Origin: an uncultured SAR86 cluster bacterium
GTDB taxonomy: Bacteria; Pseudomonadota; Gammaproteobacteria; Magnimaribacterales; AG-339-G14
DNA length: 64,000 nucleotides
Reading direction: 5' to 3'
Assembly: GCA_902523885.1 (NCBI GenBank)
Contig: CABZAV010000003.1
Location: 131,920-195,919 of the forward strand
Shown: positions 1-6,689 of the stretch, piece by piece
Numbering within the stretch: the first letter of the stretch is position 1
Layout: the number at the start of each line of letters is the position of its first letter
Made by a program: the position numbers and the translations under genes
Notes under the pieces: model-generated
Told to the model about the DNA's origin: nothing
Database searches by the model: none
Seen by the model: only the letters and a program-made list of their open reading frames with translations

Positions 1-1269
1 TTAGGCAACAAACCGCTTTTGCAACACGTAATCGATACTTGCTCTCAAATAAATAAGTCAAAACTTCATATAGTAGTCGGCGGTCATAACAAACTCATTC
101 AATCTTCTGTAAAAGCTCCAAGATCTACTAATTGGGTGCTACAAAGAAAGCAACTTGGAACGGGCCATGCAGTCAAACAAACCCTATCGAGTTTAAGACC
201 TAACTCCTGTGTAGTTGTAGTTTACGGCGATGGGCCCTTGGTAAGAATTAAAACTTTAAAAAAACTTATTTCAAGAACTTCTAGAGATAATTTGTCTCTT
301 TTAACTTTTGAAGCGTCCAATCCAAAAGGTTTAGGCAGGATCATTAGACAAAGCAATTCAAAGGTAGTCGGCATAGTTGAAGAAAAAGATGCATCTGTTA
401 GTGAGAGAAAAATTACTGAGGTTAATTCAGGAATTATGGCCACTTCATCTAAAAATTTAAAAGTTTGGCTGCCTCAACTCAAAAATAATAATGCTGCCAA
501 GGAATATTATTTAACGGATGTTGTTTCTTGTTGTCACAATGAAGAAAAAAGCATAACAGTAATAAACCTTGGAAATTCTGAAGAATTGTTAGGCGCTAAC
601 GATGCTCAAGAATTGCAAAATTTAGAGCGCATCTATCAAAAAGAAATGGCAAAAAGTTTCATAGAAAAGGGCGTTAAATTTGCTGATGTTAATCGAGTAG
701 ATTTTAGAGGTGAAATAGTTATTGGTAAAAATGTCTTCATCGATATTAATGTGGTTTTACAAGGAAACGTTTCTCTAGGAAATGATTGCATCATCTCAGC
801 AGGCGCTGTAATTAAAGATTCAAAATTAAATAAAAAAGTTAAGGTAGAACCTTATTCGGTAATAGAAAATTCTCAAATTGGCGACAATTCATCTATTGGC
901 CCATTTGCCCATGTTGGCCCAGGGGCAGAATTAGAACAAGGCGTCGAAGTAGGAAATTTTGTTGAAGTTAAAAGAAGCAAGATTGGCAAAAAAACAAAAG
1001 CCAAGCACTTAGCCTACATAGGAGATGGCGCATTGGAGGCGGAAATAAATGTTGGTGCTGGAACAATTTTCGTAAATTACGACGGTAAAAATAAGAACAA
1101 AACTAAAGTTGGATCAAACGCTTTCATAGGCTCCAATAGCTCTCTTGTTGCCCCTTTGATAATTGGTAAAAACAGCATGATCGGGGCTGGTTCAGTCATA
1201 ACCAAAAACGTTTCAGAAAATAAATTGGCTTTGGGCAGAAGCAAACAAAAAAATATTAAGAAAAGATAA
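1..1269 (+). CDS. glmU: Bifunctional UDP-GlcNAc pyrophosphorylase / glucosamine-1-P acetyltransferase, 5' truncated by window
   Basis: GlmU acetylates glucosamine-1-phosphate and then uridylylates it to UDP-GlcNAc, the cytoplasmic precursor of peptidoglycan and LPS. The reading frame is open from base 1 (L-G-N-K-P-L-L-Q-H-V-I-D) and matches the segment about 25-30 residues into the family, so the true start lies outside the window. The uridylyltransferase half shows GTGHAVKQ and YGDGPL (metal-binding Asp of the YGDxPL motif) and a VNSGI segment. The second half is a left-handed beta-helix of hexapeptide repeats with the acetyltransferase signatures VEVKRSKIG, KHLAYIGD (catalytic His) and GAGTIFVNYDG. 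The C-terminus, ending in a basic tail, is complete. The stop overlaps the glmS start by 1 nt, so the two genes of this pathway are translationally coupled. Identification is very secure. Confidence 0.96.
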   Translation, partial: LGNKPLLQHVIDTCSQINKSKLHIVVGGHNKLIQSSVKAPRSTNWVLQRKQLGTGHAVKQTLSSLRPNSCVVVVYGDGPLVRIKTLKKLISRTSRDNLSLLTFEASNPKGLGRIIRQSNSKVVGIVEEKDASVSERKITEVNSGIMATSSKNLKVWLPQLKNNNAAKEYYLTDVVSCCHNEEKSITVINLGNSEELLGANDAQELQNLERIYQKEMAKSFIEKGVKFADVNRVDFRGEIVIGKNVFIDINVVLQGNVSLGNDCIISAGAVIKDSKLNKKVKVEPYSVIENSQIGDNSSIGPFAHVGPGAELEQGVEVGNFVEVKRSKIGKKTKAKHLAYIGDGALEAEINVGAGTIFVNYDGKNKNKTKVGSNAFIGSNSSLVAPLIIGKNSMIGAGSVITKNVSENKLALGRSKQKNIKKR

Positions 1270-3095
1270 TGTGCGGAATAATTGCAGCAGCTACTGACAG
1301 AAGCGTCGGAAAACTTCTAGTTCAGGGGCTTCATAAAATGGAGTACCGAGGTTATGACTCGGCGGGTATTGCTTTGCACCAAGAGGATGGTGTTGCACAT
1401 TTAAGAACGCTCGGGAAAGTCAATTTGCTCGAAGAAAGAATGATACAAGAAAAGCCGAAAGGCAAAGTAGGCATTGCGCACACTCGATGGGCAACTCATG
1501 GCGAGCCTTCTGAATCAAATGCCCATCCTCATTCGTCAAAAAATAGAGTGTTTATTGTGCACAACGGCATCATTGAAAACTACTTAGCTTTGAAAGCTGC
1601 TTTATCAAAAAAAGGTTATTTATTTCAGTCTCAAACGGATTCAGAATTGATAGCTCACCTTATTGATAGTTTTCTAAATGATGGCAAAAGTATGATTGAA
1701 GGCATGCAGGCGCTTAAAACTAGTCTTGAGGGAGCCTACGCAATTGCAGCAATAGATAAGGAAGACTCAAATTATTTTTATTTAGCCAGAAACAAATCTC
1801 CTTTGCTTTTAGGTTTGGGGAAAGATGAGTATTTTGCTGCTTCAGATCCTCTGGCAATTGGCGAATTAACAAATCAGTTTATTTTTTTAGAAGATGGAGA
1901 CACAGCAGCAGTCTCGGCATCAGGCTTAGAAATCTTTGATGAAAATCAAAAAGCTGTTGAAAGAAATGTCACAAAAATTGATATTTCTGCTGAGACGACT
2001 TCAAAAGGGAATTATAAGCATTTCATGGAAAAGGAGATTTACGAACAACCTCAAGCCATCAGAAATACCTTAGATGGAAGAATCGGTGGCGAAGACGTTT
2101 TAGAGAATATTTTCGGAGAAGGCTCTTCAAAGTTGCTAGCGGAAGTAAAAAGAATCCAAATTGTCGCTGCTGGCACTAGCTTGCATGCAGGCAGAGTTGC
2201 GGCAAACTGGTTTTCAGCAATTTCTCAAGTACCAACGCAAATAGATTTTGCGAGTGAATATACATACAAAAATCCTTATATTGATGAAAATACTTTGCTA
2301 GTAACCATTTCTCAATCTGGCGAGACTGCGGATACATTGACTTCTTTGAGGCATGCAAAAAATCAAAGCTACTTAGGCTCCTTAACTATTTGCAACGTAC
2401 CAACCAGCTCCATTGCTAGAGAATCTGATTTTCTCTTACTCACTAATGCTGGTCCAGAAATAGGTGTTGCTTCAACCAAAGCTTTTACCACTCAGTTAGT
2501 CGCACTGATGATGTTGGCAATGTCGATTGCCAAGGCAAAAAATGTTAATCCCAAACTTAGAACAAGAATTGTTACGGCCTTGCGAGCATTGCCTGAGATT
2601 GTTGAAGAATCTTTAAAACTAAAAAAAGAAATTCAAGAGATTTCGCCCAAAATTGCAGAAAAAGACAATGCTCTTTTTCTTGGACGCGGTATGTTTTATC
2701 CAATCGCTAAAGAAGGAGCATTAAAGTTAAAAGAAATTTCTTATATTCATGCTGAAGCTTATCCAGCAGGCGAGTTAAAACACGGACCACTAGCATTGAT
2801 TGATGAGAATATGCCTGTCGTGGCGCTTGCTCCAGAAAGCGAATTGGCCGAAAAACTTATTTCAAACTTGGAGGAAGTAAAAGCAAGGAGCGGGACTTTG
2901 TACGTTTTTGGAGATGCATCTAGCAATATGCAAATCGATTCTGGCAAGTTAATGACTATGCCAAAATGTGACTTTTTATTGACGCCTATTCTTTATACTA
3001 TCCCGCTGCAAATATTGTCTTACGAGGTGGCTCTGATCAGAGGTACAGATATCGATCAACCAAGAAACTTAGCTAAGTCTGTCACCGTGGAGTAG
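1269..3095 (+). CDS. glmS: Glutamine-fructose-6-phosphate aminotransferase (isomerizing)
   Basis: GlmS makes glucosamine-6-phosphate from fructose-6-phosphate and glutamine, the entry step to amino sugars. The protein has 608 residues, the usual length. MCGIIAA places the nucleophilic Cys directly after Met, which fixes the start; the N-terminal glutaminase has HTRWATHG and HNGIIEN. Two SIS domains follow, with SQSGETADT and the ligand segment STKAFTTQ, then the family C-terminus D-Q-P-R-N-L-A-K-S-V-T-V-E. The start overlaps the glmU stop by 1 nt. The last 21 bases recur downstream at 9656-9676 and, diverged, at 4319-4339, so the 3' end behaves as an integration site. No terminator hairpin follows the stop directly. 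Confidence 0.97.
   Translation: MCGIIAAATDRSVGKLLVQGLHKMEYRGYDSAGIALHQEDGVAHLRTLGKVNLLEERMIQEKPKGKVGIAHTRWATHGEPSESNAHPHSSKNRVFIVHNGIIENYLALKAALSKKGYLFQSQTDSELIAHLIDSFLNDGKSMIEGMQALKTSLEGAYAIAAIDKEDSNYFYLARNKSPLLLGLGKDEYFAASDPLAIGELTNQFIFLEDGDTAAVSASGLEIFDENQKAVERNVTKIDISAETTSKGNYKHFMEKEIYEQPQAIRNTLDGRIGGEDVLENIFGEGSSKLLAEVKRIQIVAAGTSLHAGRVAANWFSAISQVPTQIDFASEYTYKNPYIDENTLLVTISQSGETADTLTSLRHAKNQSYLGSLTICNVPTSSIARESDFLLLTNAGPEIGVASTKAFTTQLVALMMLAMSIAKAKNVNPKLRTRIVTALRALPEIVEESLKLKKEIQEISPKIAEKDNALFLGRGMFYPIAKEGALKLKEISYIHAEAYPAGELKHGPLALIDENMPVVALAPESELAEKLISNLEEVKARSGTLYVFGDASSNMQIDSGKLMTMPKCDFLLTPILYTIPLQILSYEVALIRGTDIDQPRNLAKSVTVE
3075..3095 (+). repeat. att-like direct repeat copy 1 (3' end of glmS)
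   Basis: These are the last six sense codons (K-S-V-T-V-E) and TAG stop of glmS. They match 9656-9676 at 19 of 21 positions and 4319-4339 at 16 of 21. I interpret this as the chromosomal attachment site kept intact inside the gene, while the downstream copies mark far ends of inserted modules. The repeat is seen in the sequence; the attachment role is inferred. Confidence 0.75.
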
Positions 3096-3097
3096 AT

Positions 3098-3108
3098 TTG
3101 GTTGTACC
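3098..3108. repeat. 11-bp inverted repeat, left copy
   Basis: TTGGTTGTACC begins 3 bases after the glmS stop. Its exact reverse complement GGTACAACCAA lies at 4305-4315, just before the second glmS-end-like repeat. The pair brackets the module with the two small exported proteins and could be recombinase arm sites or element ends. Function is unknown. Confidence 0.5.
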
Positions 3109-3130
3109 AGTTAATTGAAGGACTTTGAAA

Positions 3131-3412
3131 ATGACTAGAAATCCGATCTTTTTTACCTTTTTTTTGATATCTATCCTATTTCAAGGTTGTAAACCTGGAA
3201 TCTTTAAAGACGCGATCCAAGGTGAGTGGAAATACACTCAAAAATATAAAAATTGCTTATCGAAAGTAGAGAAATATATGATTAGAGAAAATGGATATCC
3301 CGAATCGGAATGGGGTGAAATTTGGTTTGATCAAGAGATGTATAGAAGGTGCGATAATCTTATTCCAGAGTCTGAAAGAAAAATAATTATAAGGGAAGGA
3401 ATTTTCGATTAG
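3131..3412 (+). CDS. Small putative lipoprotein, unknown function
   Basis: A 93-residue protein if it starts at ATG 3131; a TTG two codons earlier is also in frame. The N-terminus M-T-R-N-P followed by a hydrophobic stretch and LFQGC suggests a type II (lipoprotein) signal with Cys about residue 19, although the -3 to -1 residues (F-Q-G) are not the best lipobox. The mature part is polar and charged, with two further Cys, Trp-containing segments (GEWKYTQKY, ESEWGEIWF) and no domain I recognise. It is the first gene after glmS, between glmS-end repeats 1 and 2, so it is probably accessory cargo together with the next gene. Confidence 0.55.
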   Translation: MTRNPIFFTFFLISILFQGCKPGIFKDAIQGEWKYTQKYKNCLSKVEKYMIRENGYPESEWGEIWFDQEMYRRCDNLIPESERKIIIREGIFD

Positions 3413-3535
3413 CGTGAAAAAAAGAAATTCGACAATTAAAACTGCTCAATTACTCTTTTTTAAGTATATTTTTAATTTTAAAAGACACTAAAAACACGCA
3501 CTATAGGTTTTAGTGCATAATAAATAGACTTTAGT

Positions 3536-4261
3536 ATGTTAATAATTAGTAAAATGAAATTTAAGATTTCAGCATTATATTTCTTAATCCTTTTTTCCCA
3601 ACTTTCACTTTCTTCAATTAAATATGATAAGACTCCATGGACTTTTGAAGACTCTTCTGTTTATCCTTCTTGTTTAGAAACGGTAAGAGATTCAGGCGAT
3701 CATTATGAAGCAGTATCAGATTTCTATAAACTAAACGAAGATTATTCTAACTTCTATGACAACCCGGGTCTTTTTTTTGAAAATCCAGTATCTCTTTATC
3801 CAAAAAAACCAATAATTCCTTCTTGGTGTGATCTTGATGTTTTCGCTTCTGAAAGTCATTGCAAAGACGGACTTAAGTTACATAAAACTTATCCTTCGTG
3901 TAATAACTTGCCAAAAGACTTCAAAATTATCGATGATGGATCATATATTGAAATTTATTTAGAAGATTTTTATTCTGATGGAGAAATTAGTTATTCAGGA
4001 TTTCAAAAATATCACTTACAAAAAAAAATTTCTGTAGAGACTTGTCAAAAATTAGCGCCTAATGTTCTTGGTAAATGTTTGGATTCTTATTTTCTCGTCA
4101 AAGACGAGAATGGAGGAGGATCATTCACATCGAGATACTTTTATGTCTTTGGCATTTTTGACATTGCTGATAAAAAAAACGGCAGTTATGAGGTTCTCCC
4201 TTTGAAACAATTTGATTCTTTTGAAGAAGGGATGGAATTCCTATCTAGAATGAACCAATAA
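3536..4261 (+). CDS. Exported Cys-containing protein, unknown function
   Basis: A 241-residue protein with an N-terminal signal peptide (basic start, then a hydrophobic core ending near LSLSS). A second in-frame ATG at 3554 gives an even cleaner signal (MKFKISALYFLIL), so the start is uncertain between the two. The mature region has six Cys (PSCLE, SWCDL, SHCKD, PSCNN, ETCQK, GKCLD), an even number that fits disulfides in the periplasm or outside. It is rich in Tyr, Phe and Asp. I recognise no family. A CATAAT -10-like box is at 3516-3521. It shares a module with the preceding small lipoprotein, bounded by glmS-end repeats, so the two may act together; that is inference only. Confidence 0.65.
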   Translation: MLIISKMKFKISALYFLILFSQLSLSSIKYDKTPWTFEDSSVYPSCLETVRDSGDHYEAVSDFYKLNEDYSNFYDNPGLFFENPVSLYPKKPIIPSWCDLDVFASESHCKDGLKLHKTYPSCNNLPKDFKIIDDGSYIEIYLEDFYSDGEISYSGFQKYHLQKKISVETCQKLAPNVLGKCLDSYFLVKDENGGGSFTSRYFYVFGIFDIADKKNGSYEVLPLKQFDSFEEGMEFLSRMNQ

Positions 4262-4304
4262 ATTAAGCATTTTTTTGACCCAATCTAAAGATTATAAAAA
4301 AACA

Positions 4305-4315
4305 GGTACAACCAA
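4305..4315. repeat. 11-bp inverted repeat, right copy
   Basis: GGTACAACCAA is the exact reverse complement of 3098-3108. It lies 3 bases before the glmS-end-like repeat at 4319-4339, while the left copy lies just after the glmS end at 3075-3095. Confidence 0.5.
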
Positions 4316-4318
4316 TTC

Positions 4319-4339
4319 AACTTCGTCACTGTCGAGTAG
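4319..4339 (+). repeat. att-like direct repeat copy 2 (diverged glmS 3' end)
   Basis: This 21-base stretch reads N-F-V-T-V-E-stop in the same register as the glmS end, with 16 of 21 bases identical to 3075-3095. Within V-T-V-E-stop the only differences are third-position and synonymous. It is followed 8 bases later by a strong terminator hairpin, as expected for the end of a real gene, yet no glmS body precedes it. It is likely the far end of one insertion and the near end of the next. Confidence 0.6.
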
Positions 4340-4347
4340 ATCTACAT

Positions 4348-4375
4348 AGGGGTTTTAGCAACCCCTTCTAAAAAA
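4348..4375 (+). terminator. Rho-independent terminator after att-like copy 2
   Basis: The stem AGGGGTT / AACCCCT (4348-4354 with 4360-4366) has a 5-nt loop, and a T-run follows at about 4375-4381 after a short A-rich spacer. It is the strongest terminator-like hairpin in this region. It could end transcription from glmS and the two small genes before the restriction-modification operon, or be an ancestral glmS terminator moved along with the repeat. Confidence 0.65.
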
Positions 4376-4401
4376 TTTTTTATATGCCCTTTGTTAAAAC
4401 A

Positions 4402-4431
4402 TTAACAACACTCAGAAGCAAATGGCATAAT
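4402..4431 (+). promoter_or_regulatory. Predicted promoter of mod-res operon
   Basis: TTAACA (4402-4407), an 18-bp spacer and CATAAT (4426-4431) fit a sigma-70 promoter. The -10 box ends 8 nt before the mod ATG at 4440 and there is no Shine-Dalgarno sequence, so the transcript would be leaderless or nearly so. Confidence 0.5.
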
Positions 4432-4439
4432 AAAAAATA

Positions 4440-6689
4440 ATGAAATTAACAGATAATGAAAAACGAGATGTAGTAAAACTTATTGAGGAAGGCAAAGTCT
4501 TACCTGAAAAATATCGTTTCTTATTATTTGATGAATCTAAACAAGTAGAACTTACCTGGAACGGCAAATCTGATGAAGTCACAAACGTTGTTCTACCATT
4601 TCAAATCATTGAACAAATAGACGAACCAAGAAATGAAGAAGTCAAAATGGCACAAGGGTCATTTGATTTTACATCAGGTCGTCAAATGACAGGTTGGACT
4701 AACAAACTCATATGGGGAGATAACAAATATATTCTTTCCTCACTTAAAAACGGTCCCATGAGAGAGGAGATTGAAAAAGAAGGTGGAATCAAACTGATTT
4801 ATATAGACCCACCATTTGATGTTGGTGCAGATTTTTCTATGAATGTAGATATTGGTGAGGGTTCTTATGAGAAAAAACCAAACGTTTTAGAGCACATTGC
4901 ATATAGAGATACATGGGGCAAAGGAAAAGATTCATTCCTGTCAATGATATATCAACGATTAGTTTTGATGAAAGATTTATTGGCAGACGATGGAAGTATA
5001 TTTGTTCACTGTGATTGGAGATTAAATTCTTCCATTAAATTAATAATGGATGAAATATTTGGAGTTGATAATCTGATTAATGAAATTATTTGGAAAAGAA
5101 GAGGAGGAGTCTTAAATGAAACAAATCGTTATGGAAATGTTGTGGATTTCATACTCTATTATGCAAAAACTAACCAAAGTGTTTTTTATCCTCAAAAGAC
5201 AAAAGATGATGAGAATACAAAAGAGTATATAAAAAAGAGGTTTAATAAAACAGAAACTGACGGAAGAAAATATATGTTGCAACCAATGGGTGCACCAAAA
5301 GACAGACCAAATTTAAAATATATGTATAAAGGATACAGTCCTCCAAAGAATGGTTGGTTGGTTTCCGAAGACCGAATGAAAGAATTAGATGAAAAGGGAT
5401 TGTTGTATTTACCTGAGGACAAATCATTAAGAATTTCAAGAAAGATTTATGAGGATGATTACGAAGGGCAATTGGTTGACTCATTATGGACAGATATATT
5501 CCCTATAAATCCAGTTGCAAAGGAAAGAATAGATTACCCAACCCAAAAACCTGAAAAACTTTTAGAACGCATAATAAATTCAACAACCATTGAGGGAGAC
5601 CTAGTCGCAGATTTCTTTTGTGGTTCAGCAACAACTGCAGCAGTTTCAGAAAAATTGAATAGAAAATGGATATGTTCTGACCTTGGCAAATTTTCTATTC
5701 ACGCATCAAGAAAAAGAATGATTGGTGTTCAAAGAGAAATGAAGAAAGAAGAAAAAAATTGGAGAGCATTTGAAATTCTCAATCTAGGAAAATATCAAAG
5801 ACAGCATTATATCTATGATGGCAAAGAAGAAAGAGATGAATTGAAACAAAATGAAAAAATAAAAAAAGAAAAAGAATTTGAAAATCTCATACTGGGAGCA
5901 TACAAAGCAATTAGTGTAGATGGGTTTGCAACTATCCATGGGAAAAAGGGTTCTGACTTCGTTTCTCTAGGTCCGATAAATCAACCTTTGTCTAGAAACC
6001 ATGTTGAGGAAGTTATAACAGAATGTGTGAAGAATAAAATAACTTCAGTTGATATTCTTGGTTTTGAATATGAAATGGGTTTATTTCCAACAATCCAAGA
6101 AGAGGCAAAAGCAAAGGGATTAAGGTTATCTTATAAACAAATTCCAATGGAAGTTTTTGATAAGAGAGCAGTTTCCAAGGGAGAGGTATTATTTCATGAT
6201 GTTGCATATATTGAATTTAAACCTCATTTTGATGGAAGAAAACTTTCAATTGAGTTAACTGATTTTGCTGTTTTTTATAATGAAGGCAATCTAAGTATTG
6301 ATGAATCACTTCCAAATGGTAAGTCTAAAGTTGTCGTTGAAAATGGTCAAATTGTGGAAAAGAAAAAAAACAAGGACGGCATTATCTCTGAATCAATTCT
6401 TACTACAAGTTGGCATGATTGGATAGATTATTGGTCTGTTGATTTCGATTATGAGTCAAAACCTGAAATTATTAAGTTCAAAACAGAAGATGGAAATGTA
6501 GAAGAAGAGTGGACAGGTAATTATGTCTTTGAAAATGAATGGCAATCATTTAGAGGGAAAAAGGGCAAAGATAAATTAGAACTCAAGTCATCTGATAGAG
6601 AAATAGCAAAAGATAATACTAAAGTTGCAGTCAAAGTAGTAGATATCTTTGGTAATGACACGATGAAGGTTCTTGAGGTTAAGGTCTAA
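4440..6689 (+). CDS. mod: Type III restriction-modification system, Mod methyltransferase subunit
   Basis: A 749-residue beta-class N6-adenine DNA methyltransferase of the type III Mod kind; it recognises the target site and methylates one strand. The catalytic motif IV is DPPF (residues 123-126) rather than the commoner DPPY, and the AdoMet motif DFFCGSATT lies downstream of it, the permuted beta order. The central region between the motifs should hold the target recognition domain. The stop overlaps the res start by 1 nt, so the subunits are coupled and probably made in fixed ratio. The pair looks intact, with no frameshift. It sits between glmS-end-like repeats 2 and 3 and is therefore probably horizontally acquired. 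Target sequence cannot be read from the protein. Confidence 0.9.
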   Translation: MKLTDNEKRDVVKLIEEGKVLPEKYRFLLFDESKQVELTWNGKSDEVTNVVLPFQIIEQIDEPRNEEVKMAQGSFDFTSGRQMTGWTNKLIWGDNKYILSSLKNGPMREEIEKEGGIKLIYIDPPFDVGADFSMNVDIGEGSYEKKPNVLEHIAYRDTWGKGKDSFLSMIYQRLVLMKDLLADDGSIFVHCDWRLNSSIKLIMDEIFGVDNLINEIIWKRRGGVLNETNRYGNVVDFILYYAKTNQSVFYPQKTKDDENTKEYIKKRFNKTETDGRKYMLQPMGAPKDRPNLKYMYKGYSPPKNGWLVSEDRMKELDEKGLLYLPEDKSLRISRKIYEDDYEGQLVDSLWTDIFPINPVAKERIDYPTQKPEKLLERIINSTTIEGDLVADFFCGSATTAAVSEKLNRKWICSDLGKFSIHASRKRMIGVQREMKKEEKNWRAFEILNLGKYQRQHYIYDGKEERDELKQNEKIKKEKEFENLILGAYKAISVDGFATIHGKKGSDFVSLGPINQPLSRNHVEEVITECVKNKITSVDILGFEYEMGLFPTIQEEAKAKGLRLSYKQIPMEVFDKRAVSKGEVLFHDVAYIEFKPHFDGRKLSIELTDFAVFYNEGNLSIDESLPNGKSKVVVENGQIVEKKKNKDGIISESILTTSWHDWIDYWSVDFDYESKPEIIKFKTEDGNVEEEWTGNYVFENEWQSFRGKKGKDKLELKSSDREIAKDNTKVAVKVVDIFGNDTMKVLEVKV

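Noticed and set aside
3486..3516. Hairpin CACTAAAA / TTTTAGTG before the 241-residue exported protein
   Set aside because: AT-only 8-bp stem with a 14-nt loop in very AT-rich DNA; too likely by chance to call a regulator, although a -10-like box overlaps its edge.
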